Shown here: piece by piece, positions 32,531 through 40,846 of the stretch | How the letters are laid out: each line of letters opens with the position of its first letter | How positions within the stretch are numbered: position 1 is the first letter of the stretch | NCBI GenBank assembly: GCA_016926755.1 | Contig: JAFGNZ010000186.1 | Location: 1 to 42,519, forward strand | Length of the DNA stretch: 42,519 nt | Reading direction: 5' to 3' | DNA from: Myxococcaceae bacterium | GTDB taxonomy: Bacteria > Myxococcota > Myxococcia > Myxococcales > Myxococcaceae | The notes under the pieces: generated by a model | What the model was told of the DNA's origin: nothing | Seen by the model: only the letters and a program-made list of their open reading frames with translations | Databases searched by the model: none | Made by a program: the position numbers and the translations under genes

Positions 32531-35326
32531 ATGAAACTCAGTCATACGGCGTCTTGCCCTGGCCCTGCGCGAGCCGTCCTCGCCGCGCTGTTACTCGTTG
32601 GCCTGACGGCAAGCCTCGAGGCGACCGCGGCCCCGTACACCCTCTTCGAGAGCGGGCAGGTCCGGCCGCTGGCGCTCTCACCGAACGGCGAGCTCCTCTT
32701 CGCCGTCAATACGCCCGACAACCGCCTCGAGATCTTCCAGGTCCACCCCGGTGGCCTCACCCACCGCGCCTCGGTGCCCGTCGGGCTCGAGCCCGTCGCG
32801 GTGGCGGTGCGGAACAGCCAGGAGGTCTGGGTCGTCAATCACCTGTCCGACAGCGTGAGCGTCGTGCGGATCACCCCTCACGGGCACAGCGGCTCCGTGG
32901 TGCGGACCCTGCTCGTGGGTGACGAGCCACGCGACATCGTCTTCGCCGGGCCGGGCAAGCGCCGTGCCTTCATCACCGCCGCCCACCGCGGCCAGAACGC
33001 CCCCTTCGATCCGCAGCTCACCACGCCGGGGATCGGCCGTGCCGACGTCTGGATTTTTGACGCGAACAACCTGGGCACCTCGCTCGGTGGCACGCCGCTG
33101 ACGATCCTCTCGCTCTTCAGCGATACCCCCCGGGCGCTCGCGGTGACGCCGGACGGCTCGCGCGTCTACGCGGCCGCGTTCCACTCCGGCAATCGCACCT
33201 CCGTGATCCATGAGTCGCTGGTCCCCAACGGGGGCGAGGCGGCGGGCGGCGTGCCCGGGCCGAACGTCAACTTCCAGGGCCTGCCGGGGCCCGAGGTCTC
33301 CGTCATCGTCAAGTTCGACGGCCAGAACTGGGTCGACGTGCTGAACCGCTCGTGGAGCGACAAGATGCGCTTCTCCCTGCCGGACAAGGACGTGTTCGTC
33401 ATTGATGCGCTCGCCACGCCTCCCGCGCAGCTCGCGGGCTCGGCCGGCTTCTACTCCGGGGTGGGCACCATCCTGTTCAACATGGCCGTCAACCCCGTGA
33501 ACGGGAAGGTGTACGTCAGCAACACCGAGGCCCGGAATGATCTGCGCTTCGAGGGGCCGGGCCTCCTGGCGGGGAGCAGCCTGCGCGGGCACCTGCATGA
33601 GAGCCGCATCAGCGTGCTGAGCCCCGCGGGCGTCACCCCGCGCCACCTCAACAAGCACATCGACTATGGCACCTGCTGTGCCCCGACTCCCAACCCCGAG
33701 AGCGAGAAGAGCCTCGCGCAGCCGCTGGGGATGGCGGTGACGTCCGACGGCGCCACCCTGTACGTGGCCGCGTTCGGCTCCTCCAAGCTGGGCGTCTACT
33801 CCACCGCCGCGCTCGAGGCGGACACCTTCGTGCCGAGCACGGCGAACCAGATCCTCCTGAGCGGCGGTGGCCCGACCGGGATGGTGCTGGATGAGGCCCG
33901 CGGGCGCATGTATGTGCTGACGCGCTTCGACAACGCGATCTCCATCGTCAACACCGCCACCCGCCAGGAGGTCGCGCACCTGTCGATGTACACCCCCGAG
34001 CCGGCCAGCGTGGTGGAGGGGCGCCGCTTCCTCTACGACGCGCGGAACAGCTCGAGCCACGGCGACTCGTCCTGCGGCAGCTGCCACATCTTCGGCGACT
34101 TCGACAGCACGACGTGGGATCTCGGCAACCCGGACGCCGCCGTGGGGACCAACCTGAACCCCCTCGTCCCGCTGCTGCCGGAGTTCGGAGATGATCCCAC
34201 CTTCGGCCAGGATCCCGACTTCCACCCGCTGAAGGGGCCGCTGGCGACCCAGAGCCTGCGCGGGATGGCCAACCACGGCGCGATGCACTGGCGCGGCGAC
34301 CGCACCGGCGGCAACGACGCGCCGAGCGCTCAGCCGGACAGCGGGGCGTTCGACGAGGCCGCGGCGTTCAAGAAGTTCAATCCGGCCTTCATGGATCTGC
34401 TCGGGCGGAGCGAGCAGCTCACCCTCGCGGAGATGCAGAAGTTCACGGACTTCATCCTCCAGGTGATGTATCCGCCCAACCCGATCCGGAACCTCGACAA
34501 CTCGCTCACGCCGGCGCAGCAGGCGGGCATGGACTTCTACATGAACACCACGAGCTTCTTCCAGGGCTCGTGCAATGCCTGCCACCGGCTGGATCCCAAC
34601 GCCAACCCCAGCGCGGGGCCCTTCAAGGGCTTCTTCGGAACGGATGGTCGCTCATCCTTCGACGCGGAGCCGCTGTTCCCCAAGATCCCGCACCTGCGCA
34701 ACATGTACCAGAAGGTTGGCATGTTCGGCGCGGGGTTTGGCTTTGGCTCCATCGGGCCCGATCCCTTCCTGGGCGATCAGGTCCGCGGCATCGGCTTCAA
34801 CAGTGATGGGGCCATCCCTACCTTGTTCCTCTTCAACAGCGGCTTTGACTTCCACCCGATCTTCAACCAGCTGGGCATCCCGCTCACGCCCGAGGGCGAA
34901 GCGGCCAAGCGGAACATGGAGCTGTTCATGCTGGCCTTCGACAGCAACCTGGCGCCGATCGTCGGCCAGCAGGTGACGCTGACGGCCCAGAGCGCAGCCG
35001 CGGCGGGCCCTCGCATCGACCTCTTGAAGGCGCGTGCGGACGCTGGCGAGTGCGATCTGGTGGCGAAGGGGCATGGCGCGCTCCACGAGGTGGGCTTCCT
35101 CTACGTGGGAGGCGGGCAGTTCGCGCGAGATCGGCAGGCGCAGCCCCACCTCGCGGATGCGGCCCTTCGCGCGGCGGTCATCTCACTGGGCGGCGCGCTG
35201 ACGTACACCTGCGTGCCTCCAGGCTCGGGCCAGCGGGTCGGGATCGATCGAGACCTCGACGGCTTCCTTGACGGGGACGAGCGGGCAGCGGGGAGCAATC
35301 CGGCGGATCCCAGCAGCACTCCCTGA
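32531..35326 (+). CDS. Secreted beta-propeller / di-heme cytochrome c fusion protein
   Basis: 931 aa from ATG 32531 (GGAG 5 nt upstream). Signal peptide ends ...LEATAA. Residues ~30-500 are YVTN-type beta-propeller repeats (PYTLFESGQVRPLALSPNGELLFAVNTPDNRLEIF; VAVAVRNSQEVWVVNHLSDSVSVVRI; PRALAVTPDGSRVYAAAF; GKVYVSNTEAR; PLGMAVTSDGATLYVAAFGSSKLGVY; GRMYVLTRFDNAISIVNT). Two c-type heme sites follow, CGSCH near 513 and CNACH near 680, within a cytochrome-peroxidase/MauG-like region (GPLATQSLRGMANHGAMHWRGDR). The C-terminus has an Asp-rich calcium-like loop (DRDLDGFLDGDERAAGSNPADPSS), common in exported proteins. Likely a periplasmic or outer-membrane electron carrier or peroxidase; the donor and acceptor are unknown. 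An earlier in-frame start at 32441 is rejected because it lacks the signal peptide start. Confidence 0.85.
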   Translation: MKLSHTASCPGPARAVLAALLLVGLTASLEATAAPYTLFESGQVRPLALSPNGELLFAVNTPDNRLEIFQVHPGGLTHRASVPVGLEPVAVAVRNSQEVWVVNHLSDSVSVVRITPHGHSGSVVRTLLVGDEPRDIVFAGPGKRRAFITAAHRGQNAPFDPQLTTPGIGRADVWIFDANNLGTSLGGTPLTILSLFSDTPRALAVTPDGSRVYAAAFHSGNRTSVIHESLVPNGGEAAGGVPGPNVNFQGLPGPEVSVIVKFDGQNWVDVLNRSWSDKMRFSLPDKDVFVIDALATPPAQLAGSAGFYSGVGTILFNMAVNPVNGKVYVSNTEARNDLRFEGPGLLAGSSLRGHLHESRISVLSPAGVTPRHLNKHIDYGTCCAPTPNPESEKSLAQPLGMAVTSDGATLYVAAFGSSKLGVYSTAALEADTFVPSTANQILLSGGGPTGMVLDEARGRMYVLTRFDNAISIVNTATRQEVAHLSMYTPEPASVVEGRRFLYDARNSSSHGDSSCGSCHIFGDFDSTTWDLGNPDAAVGTNLNPLVPLLPEFGDDPTFGQDPDFHPLKGPLATQSLRGMANHGAMHWRGDRTGGNDAPSAQPDSGAFDEAAAFKKFNPAFMDLLGRSEQLTLAEMQKFTDFILQVMYPPNPIRNLDNSLTPAQQAGMDFYMNTTSFFQGSCNACHRLDPNANPSAGPFKGFFGTDGRSSFDAEPLFPKIPHLRNMYQKVGMFGAGFGFGSIGPDPFLGDQVRGIGFNSDGAIPTLFLFNSGFDFHPIFNQLGIPLTPEGEAAKRNMELFMLAFDSNLAPIVGQQVTLTAQSAAAAGPRIDLLKARADAGECDLVAKGHGALHEVGFLYVGGGQFARDRQAQPHLADAALRAAVISLGGALTYTCVPPGSGQRVGIDRDLDGFLDGDERAAGSNPADPSSTP

Positions 35327-35348
35327 GCACGAGGGACAGGTGGATGGC

Positions 35349-35375
35349 GTGGGCAGCTCTCTCGGAGCTGCTCAC
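35349..35375. terminator. Hairpin between convergent genes
   Basis: GTGGGCAGCTC (35349-35359), loop TCTCG, GAGCTGCTCAC (35365-35375): eleven pairs with one G-T. It sits between the cytochrome gene (+) and the aldo/keto reductase (-). Bidirectional use is likely. Confidence 0.6.
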
Positions 35376-35434
35376 GCGCATCTTCCGAAGGCATCGCGGG
35401 TCGGTTGCAGGTCTGCCGCAAGAAGAGCGACACG

Positions 35435-36316
35435 TCAGATCTGCCCGTCCCACCCGTGGTCATTGCGCCGGAACGCGTCGCGGATCTGCGTGACGAGCTC
35501 CGGCGCCAGCGGACCGCGCTCCAGCGCGCTCACGTTGCGCTGGAGGTTCTCCAGCCGCGTGGTGCCCACGATGCAGGTCGCCACGCCCGGCACGAAGGCG
35601 GCGAAGCGCAGCGCCAGCTCGCTCCAGTCCAGCCCGTGCGGATCCAGCGCCATCTGGCGCATCCGGTCCCAGTACAGCGCCACGTCCTGCGCACCTGGGC
35701 GCTCCGAGAACCGCCACGCCGCGTTGCCCAGGGGGCGCTTGGCGATGACTCCCACGCCGCGCTCTCGGGCCCGCGCAATCCCCCAGTCGATGGCGCGCTG
35801 GTCGAACAGGTTCACGGACATCTGCACCGAGCCGAACCGCCCCATGTTCAGCGCGTGCTCCAGGCGGTGGTTGTCCCCGGAGTAGGCGGCCACTCGAAGC
35901 TTTCCCTGCTCCACGGCTCGGGTGAGCGCGTCCACCACGCCGGGCCGCTCCAGCACCTCCTCGGGGCACGAGTGGAAGTGCATCACGTCGATGACGTCGG
36001 TGCGCAGCCGGCGCAGCGCCAGCTCGATGCCCTGGGTGATGCACGGCCCCGTCCAGTCCTCCACGCCGGGCACGCCGTACCCGCACTTCGTCGAGAGGAT
36101 GAAGTCACCCCGGCGGCCCTGGAGGTGCCGGCCAATCCGCTCCTCCGAGAGCCCGTAGCTGGGCGCGGTGTCGATGAGGTTGATCCCCGCATCCAGCACC
36201 CCGTGGAGCAGCGCCGCGGCCCCCTCCTCGGACAGCGCCGCGTCTCCTACCGGGCCAGCTCCGAATCCCAGCGCGGAGACCCGAAGGCCGGTGTTTCCCA
36301 GGGGACGGCGCTCCAT
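35435..36316 (-). CDS. Aldo/keto reductase
   Basis: 293 aa NADPH-dependent oxidoreductase of the AKR barrel fold. The catalytic tetrad is visible: Asp and Tyr in LIDTAPSYGLSEERIG, Lys in ILSTKCGYG and His in VMHFHSCPEE. The C-terminal cofactor segment is GVATCIVGTTRLENLQRNVSAL. Closest in pattern to the L-galactose dehydrogenase / pyridoxal-dehydrogenase-like AKRs, but the substrate is unknown. ATG 36316 immediately follows the upstream stop (TGATG), and GTG 36319 is the alternative. So translation is coupled to the M14 peptidase gene. Confidence 0.93.
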   Translation of the reverse strand: MERRPLGNTGLRVSALGFGAGPVGDAALSEEGAAALLHGVLDAGINLIDTAPSYGLSEERIGRHLQGRRGDFILSTKCGYGVPGVEDWTGPCITQGIELALRRLRTDVIDVMHFHSCPEEVLERPGVVDALTRAVEQGKLRVAAYSGDNHRLEHALNMGRFGSVQMSVNLFDQRAIDWGIARARERGVGVIAKRPLGNAAWRFSERPGAQDVALYWDRMRQMALDPHGLDWSELALRFAAFVPGVATCIVGTTRLENLQRNVSALERGPLAPELVTQIRDAFRRNDHGWDGQI

Positions 36317-37116
36317 CACATTCCTCCACGCGCGGCCAGATCGATGAAGCCGCGGATCCAGATGAGATTGACCGTGTGGCAGGAAGGGAGGGGAGTCCGC
36401 GTGGTCGTCTCCAGCGCCGTCGTATAGGGCACCCCCTGGCGCATGAAGTAGTCGGTGACGCTGCCGTCATGGAACACGATGAGGCCGTCGGCGTCCGTGT
36501 GGTTGTGCTCGTCCACGTGGCCGTTGCGGATGACGGTGAGGTGCTCGGCGGACGCCTCCACCATCGGGCGATAGGCCGCCGAGTCCCCGAAGGCGTACGC
36601 GTAGGTGGCCGGGAGCGCCAGGTAGTTGTCCTGGTGGATGTCGAGCGCGGCGGCGGGGGGCGGGAAGCGCGCGATGTCGTCGCGTACGGCCCGTGTCTCC
36701 TTGGGGCCGCCGTCGTAGAGCACCCAGCGCAGGAAGGAGTCGCCATGGTGCAGCTCCCCCTTCCACGCGCCGGGGGCCACCTCATAGCGGAGGAAGTCGT
36801 TGTTCGGCCGCTCGCCGCTGCGGTTGTAGCGGGTGCCGGCCTCGAAGCCGGAGGGGTTGATGCACGGGTAGACGCGCAGCCCCACATCGCGGGCGCGCGC
36901 ATAGGCGACGATCTCCGCGAAGCTCTCCGCCAGCGTGAGGGGCCCGGCGGGCTCCTCTCCATGGAACCCCGAGGTGATGACGAGCCAGCGCGAGCCGGGG
37001 ACGGTGAGCCGGAAGAGAGGGTACTCCTTCCCGGTCTCCATCACCCGGCCGTACTCGGCCACCTCCGCGAGGGAGGCATGGGCCTGCAGGAGGCGAGCGT
37101 AATCCGTGTAATCCAC
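36316..37116 (-). CDS. M14-family zinc carboxypeptidase-like protein
   Basis: 266 aa. The fold is that of M14 peptidases/deacylases: zinc ligands His52 and Glu55 (GFHGEEP) and His162 (LDIHQD). The substrate-carboxylate segment is TRYNRSGERPNND, and a late Glu (TALETTT, ~241) is in the catalytic position. There is no signal peptide, so it is cytoplasmic. It resembles the smaller succinylglutamate-desuccinylase/DUF2817-type members that remove amino acids or acyl groups from small amides. Start is GTG 37116. No Shine-Dalgarno is seen, but TATGCT (37128-37123) lies 6 nt upstream. First gene of the pair with the aldo/keto reductase. Confidence 0.82.
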   Translation of the reverse strand: MDYTDYARLLQAHASLAEVAEYGRVMETGKEYPLFRLTVPGSRWLVITSGFHGEEPAGPLTLAESFAEIVAYARARDVGLRVYPCINPSGFEAGTRYNRSGERPNNDFLRYEVAPGAWKGELHHGDSFLRWVLYDGGPKETRAVRDDIARFPPPAAALDIHQDNYLALPATYAYAFGDSAAYRPMVEASAEHLTVIRNGHVDEHNHTDADGLIVFHDGSVTDYFMRQGVPYTTALETTTRTPLPSCHTVNLIWIRGFIDLAARGGM

Positions 37117-37122
37117 GGACCG

Positions 37123-37128
37123 AGCATA
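37123..37128 (-). promoter_or_regulatory. -10-like TATGCT box, leaderless start of the M14 gene
   Basis: Minus-strand TATGCT ends 6 nt (CGGTCC) before GTG 37116. TTGACA lies only 4 nt upstream of the box, too close to be its -35. Confidence 0.45.
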
Positions 37129-37228
37129 GTGATGTCAACCCCCGCAGCCCACCTTCTCTTACCCGTTGCCGTTCAGTGCGGCACGGCGGGCCCGCCCCCA
37201 CCCGGGACGGGCCGTTCCTGGGCGACAG

Positions 37229-37666
37229 TTACTTGATGCCCATCCGCTCGCGGTACTCGGTGGACAGCTCCTTGCGCTGCTCCGGGGTGAGGACACGGTG
37301 CACCTCCAGCGCGGCGTCCACCACCTTGTGAGCGAAGGCGCGCACCGCGTCGAGGCGGGCGTCCACCAGGGAGTGCAGCTTCTGCGCGTCCGGGTAGTCC
37401 GACTCGAGCTGGGTGAGGACCTCGAGGCGGGAGGCCTGGTGCTCGGTGGCCAGGAGCTTGCCCTCGTCGAAGAGCCGGTCCTTCACGGCGTGGACGGCCT
37501 TCTGCTGGTCCGCGGTGGCGTCGAGATCCTCCAGCTTGTCATCCAGCTTCCAGGTGATCATCTGCTTGATGCGCTCGGGATCCCGGCTCCAGCCGCCGCC
37601 GCGGAAGCCGCTGAGCAGGACGACGGCGAGGACGGCGGACGCGGCGATGGCGATCTTCTTCTTCAT
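37229..37666 (-). CDS. Spy/CpxP-like periplasmic protein
   Basis: 145 aa from ATG 37666, preceded by AGGAG. Signal/anchor: MKKKIAIAASAVLAVVLLSGF, followed by GGGW. The mature part is helical with LTxxQ-type motifs (ATADQQKAVHAVKDRL and LTPEQRKELSTEYRERMG) and paired charged helices. Such proteins are periplasmic chaperones or envelope-stress sensors. A 7-bp hairpin lies in its leader, 20-39 nt before the start. It lies 149 nt downstream of the PhoX gene on the same strand; a shared transcript is possible. Confidence 0.85.
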   Translation of the reverse strand: MKKKIAIAASAVLAVVLLSGFRGGGWSRDPERIKQMITWKLDDKLEDLDATADQQKAVHAVKDRLFDEGKLLATEHQASRLEVLTQLESDYPDAQKLHSLVDARLDAVRAFAHKVVDAALEVHRVLTPEQRKELSTEYRERMGIK

Positions 37667-37685
37667 GGCGTTATCTCCTGACGTG

Positions 37686-37705
37686 GCCCCGGAGGGGACC
37701 GGGGC
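37686..37705 (-). promoter_or_regulatory. Leader hairpin upstream of the Spy-like gene
   Basis: GCCCCGG (37686-37692), loop AGGGGA, CCGGGGC (37699-37705). Seven GC pairs, 20 nt before ATG 37666 and downstream of the phoX stop. It may end phoX transcription or act as an attenuator. No U-tract. Confidence 0.35.
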
Positions 37706-37815
37706 GTTGCTTCGCCTCAGTGGCGACGGTGCAGAAGATGCGATGCGGGCATTGAGCGCGCTTGAGCCCTTCGTGAAGAAGTGTGAAGCGAGCCCGCGCG
37801 GGACGAAGGGGGCGG

Positions 37816-38982
37816 TCAGGTGCGGAAGGGCCCGCTCACCTCGAAGGTGATGCCGCCGCTGCTGCTGCCGGTGGTGCCGCGCTGCGAGCTGAAGTACAGC
37901 CGCTTCCCATCCGGGCTGAAGGCGGGGCCGGTGATCTCCGAGCTGCCGTGGCCTACCAGCTCGATGAAGGGGGCGACGACGCGGTCCGGGGTGATGATGC
38001 AGATCTGCATGTTGCCGCCATCCTCGGCCACGTAGAGGTCGCCGTAGGAGGAGACGGTGACGTTGTCCACGCCGGTCAGCGGTGAGCTCGGGTAGAGGTT
38101 GTCGTCGTAGATGAGCTCGAGGCGCGAGGTGGCCACGGTGTAGGCCCACACGCGGTTGTCACCCTTGGTGGTGAAGTAGACGACGCCCCTGTCGTACCAG
38201 CAGCCCTCGCCGCCGTTGAAGGCGGTGGTCTGCGAGGCGTTGGATTGCTGGGAGGCGGGCTTGGAGGCAGACACCTGCACCCAGCTCACGGTGACGCCGG
38301 TGAGGGGATCTCCCGAGTAGGACGCGGCGTGGAGCGTGCCCGCGGCCAGCGAGGGGTACGCGGAGGGGGTGAAGCGGTAGAGGCGCCCGTCCGGGCGGTC
38401 CTCGGTGAGGTAGAGCGTCTGGCTCACCGGATCCACGGTGACGGCCTCGTGGTAGAAGGAGCCCAGGGCGTCGCGCCGAACCCCCTGGGAGGGCTGGCTC
38501 GGATTGCACTCCCAGACCTTGCCGGTGCTGTGCTCCTCGCAGGAGAGCCAGGTGCCCCAGGGGGTGGGGCCGCCGGCGCAGTTGGAGCTGGTGTTGGAGA
38601 GGATGCGGTACGCACCGATGATGGCGCCGCCGCCATCGAACTTGAGGGCCGAGGCGCCGCCGGTGCCGGAGGACTTCTCGGAGTTGGAGGTGTAGATCCA
38701 CCCGCCCCCCGCCACCGGGAAGCAGGCGCCGCCGTCCGGCGCGCCGTGCCAGGTGTAGCTGGTGCCCGCCACCTTCTTGCTGGAGCGGGCGACGATGCGC
38801 GAGACGAAGCCCGCGGGCAGGCGCACCCCATTGGCGTCCGCCGAGCCGGACATGGCGCCATAGGGGCCGGGGCCGGGCTGCGCGGGGGCGGCATAGGCCT
38901 CGCGCCAGAAGCTCGGGCCGAAGGCGAGCGCTCCTCCTGAGAGCGCGGACAGGCGAAGGAAACCACGACGGTTGAGCGACAT
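37816..38982 (-). CDS. PhoX-type (DUF839) phosphatase, Tat-exported
   Basis: 388 aa from ATG 38982 (GGAGG 7 nt upstream; GTG 38985 also in frame). Twin-arginine signal NRRGFLRLSALSGGALAFG. The DUF839 hallmark is GGPTPWGTWLSCEEHSTGKVWE, followed by PDGRLYRFTPSAYP, GEGCWYDRGVVYFTTKGDNRVWAY and GVDNVTVSSYGDLYVAEDGGN. PhoX enzymes are calcium-dependent alkaline phosphatases cleaving phosphate monoesters outside the cytoplasm. It is shorter than many PhoX proteins (~600+), so this may be a truncated-family member of altered specificity. An 11-bp-period GTCA repeat lies upstream. Confidence 0.85.
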   Translation of the reverse strand: MSLNRRGFLRLSALSGGALAFGPSFWREAYAAPAQPGPGPYGAMSGSADANGVRLPAGFVSRIVARSSKKVAGTSYTWHGAPDGGACFPVAGGGWIYTSNSEKSSGTGGASALKFDGGGAIIGAYRILSNTSSNCAGGPTPWGTWLSCEEHSTGKVWECNPSQPSQGVRRDALGSFYHEAVTVDPVSQTLYLTEDRPDGRLYRFTPSAYPSLAAGTLHAASYSGDPLTGVTVSWVQVSASKPASQQSNASQTTAFNGGEGCWYDRGVVYFTTKGDNRVWAYTVATSRLELIYDDNLYPSSPLTGVDNVTVSSYGDLYVAEDGGNMQICIITPDRVVAPFIELVGHGSSEITGPAFSPDGKRLYFSSQRGTTGSSSGGITFEVSGPFRT

Positions 38983-39041
38983 CACCAGCCTCCAGTGTGA
39001 CAGGGGGCCGCGAGACTCCCACTGCGGGAGGCATTTCCTGG

Positions 39042-39078
39042 GTCAACTTTGCGTCAGCAATGTCTGACGGTTGTGTCA
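39042..39078. promoter_or_regulatory. Possible Pho-box-like repeat upstream of phoX-like gene
   Basis: GTCA at 39042 and 39053, CTGA at 39064 and GTCA at 39075: four 4-mers spaced exactly 11 bp, three of them identical. The (C/T/G)GTCA repeated every 11 bp is the layout of PhoB/PhoP sites. The array starts 60 nt upstream of the phoX-like ATG. The orientation is opposite to the usual one, so the identity is tentative. It overlaps a 6-bp inverted repeat (CGTCAG 39052-39057 / CTGACG 39064-39069). Confidence 0.4.
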
Positions 39079-39104
39079 CGCAGGGCCTACTCCGGGTCCA
39101 GCGC

Positions 39105-39500
39105 TCAGGTGCCATTTTCCCGCACGGTTCGCATCCTGGAGGTCAGGCGAAACACATTTTCTGGAGGTTCGCCCATCAGCGCCCAATGCTCGATAAGGTC
39201 CCAGTGAAGCTGACGATCTGCCTGGAGAAGCGCCACTACCTTCTCCCAAGCTTCCTCCTCCAGGCTCTCGTTTCGTTCGAGTAGGTCATTGGCGACATCC
39301 AAGATCAGCTGCATGAGAACACGCTTCTCGGCAGGCCCGTACCCAGGCGTTGAATATGCGGCCACGTAGCGTTCGAAGAACTCCCTAGTTCTAAACTCCT
39401 CCGGCAGCTCATATGCCCAGTCCTGGCTGAAGGAGTCGCCGACAGGAAGCCCCAGGCCTTGGCAAACCCTCGCGATGGCCTCCCGCATGTTGCCTTCCAT
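39105..39500 (-). CDS. Probable immunity protein of the adjacent toxin
   Basis: 131 aa, no recognised domain. Mostly acidic and helical (MEGNMREAIARVCQGLGLPVG; EEFRTREFFERYVAAYSTPGYGP; VLMQLILDVANDLLERNESLEEEAWEKVV; RQLHWDLIEHWALMG). It lies 23 nt downstream of the toxin gene on the same strand, with its own AAGGAG. Small, acidic and encoded directly after a lipoprotein toxin is the expected form of an immunity factor (SitI-like). The identification rests on position. ATG 39488 is an alternative start. Confidence 0.6.
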   Translation of the reverse strand: MEGNMREAIARVCQGLGLPVGDSFSQDWAYELPEEFRTREFFERYVAAYSTPGYGPAEKRVLMQLILDVANDLLERNESLEEEAWEKVVALLQADRQLHWDLIEHWALMGEPPENVFRLTSRMRTVRENGT

Positions 39501-39523
39501 CTCCTGTCTCTCCTTTCGTTCGT

Positions 39524-40846
39524 CTAGTTTGGATGGGCGGAGTTGTACGGAAATGCCGTTCGAACCGCGCCGTTGGATTTCACGACAACCCTTGCCATGT
39601 CCGTCGTTAGTTCTGTTCCATCGGCGAGGAAGCTTCGTCCCAAGCCTTTCGGAAGCGGAACGTCATGGACTCCAGGTCCCCTCTTGGCAACATCGGCAAT
39701 AAAGGTCGCGGCAGCCTCATCGTCGGCCCACTGCCCCACTTGATGTCCCAGGCTTCGAGCCCGATCAGCCAGTTGTGTGGGGCTGAGCTTGCTGGTGTGG
39801 TCAAGGAATGTATGGCCGTAGGTTGGCCTGCTATGCGGATTGCCCCACTTGAACTCTCCAGGACCGACGAAGGAGAGCGGGGTTCCTTCCCCTCCGCTTC
39901 CATCCGAGCCCATGGCGGCCATGGCGACCGCCGTGGCAGGCAGGGAGATGACGATGGTGCGTCCGACGACGGCCACCGCGCTCACCTGTCCCACGTTCGC
40001 CAGGTTGATGCCGAACCATGAGGCCCCCGCCGCCGCTGCCTCCGAGAAGCTGGGCAGCATCGACAGCCGCGAGGACAGCAACGCAGCGCCCCCGGTCATG
40101 CCATGGCTCACCACCACCGTCACCGCGAGGACGAAGACACGGGCCACCTCCGGTCCCACCCGGTTGGCGAAGCGCTGGCTGGCGTGCTTCAACTCCGCCC
40201 AGGTCGTGGCCCGGGCGGTGGCCCACTTCAACTCCCGGCTCGCGGACACCACCTCCAGGAACGTCTCCACTCCCAGGTAGATCAGCAGGAGCGCTGAGAC
40301 GATCGCCGCCGCCTTGGTGAACACCGGCTCGGGATTGGCTGCCAGGATGGCCCAGGTAATGAGGCCCGACGCGATGAGGGTGAAGAAGAGCTGAGGGGCC
40401 AGGGTCTTCTCCACCGCCTTGGAGATGCTCTCCTTGAGGGGATCGATCGACAGGCCCAGGGCTACTCCCAGTTTGTCCCACTCGCTCAGGACCAGCACGT
40501 CGTCGAGCAGGGACAGGCAGCCCACCCGGCGCTGGCCCGGCGCGCAGAGGCCGCCGAAGCTCTTGCTCAGCAGGCGCTGCCATCGAGTGTCCGCGTCGTT
40601 GCTGGGGTAGGAGGCGCGCACCAGCCAGCCTTGCTGGGGTGGGCGGAGGGTGAGGGGCGCATTCAGCACCAGTGGCGTCAGCGCTTCCTCGAACGCTTCC
40701 GCGTCCACCTTCACGGGTTTGTTCGAGGAGGGTGGCTTGTACTCCAGGGGCGCCCCCTGACCCGTGTCGAGGCGTACCACAGCCGGGGTGGCGCACGCAT
40801 TGAGCAGCGCCAGGAGCAGGACCGCGACGATCAGACGGGTTGCCAA
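39524..40846 (-). CDS. SitA-like lipoprotein toxin with RNase-like C-terminal domain
   Basis: 440 aa. TTG 40846 has GGAGGG 6 nt upstream and gives a lipoprotein signal ([18 protein letters not shown]18). The middle is membrane-rich: ~150-200 ([36 protein letters not shown]) and ~235-315 ([42 protein letters not shown]). The C-terminal ~110 residues (330-440) form a separate module: [15 protein letters not shown] (His345, His350), a helical [20 protein letters not shown], and a closing [18 protein letters not shown]. This resembles RNase-A-like and BECR-fold nuclease toxins of contact-dependent systems. The overall plan (lipoprotein head, membrane segments, variable toxin tip) is that of Sit toxins exchanged between myxobacterial cells. 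Toxicity and nuclease activity are inferred. The likely immunity gene follows at 39105-39500. Confidence 0.75.
   Translation of the reverse strand: MATRLIVAVLLLALLNACATPAVVRLDTGQGAPLEYKPPSSNKPVKVDAEAFEEALTPLVLNAPLTLRPPQQGWLVRASYPSNDADTRWQRLLSKSFGGLCAPGQRRVGCLSLLDDVLVLSEWDKLGVALGLSIDPLKESISKAVEKTLAPQLFFTLIASGLITWAILAANPEPVFTKAAAIVSALLLIYLGVETFLEVVSASRELKWATARATTWAELKHASQRFANRVGPEVARVFVLAVTVVVSHGMTGGAALLSSRLSMLPSFSEAAAAGASWFGINLANVGQVSAVAVVGRTIVISLPATAVAMAAMGSDGSGGEGTPLSFVGPGEFKWGNPHSRPTYGHTFLDHTSKLSPTQLADRARSLGHQVGQWADDEAAATFIADVAKRGPGVHDVPLPKGLGRSFLADGTELTTDMARVVVKSNGAVRTAFPYNSAHPN

Noticed and set aside
37117-37140. TTGACA as a -35 box for the M14 gene
   Set aside because: Only 4 nt separate it from TATGCT, far from the 16-18 nt expected.
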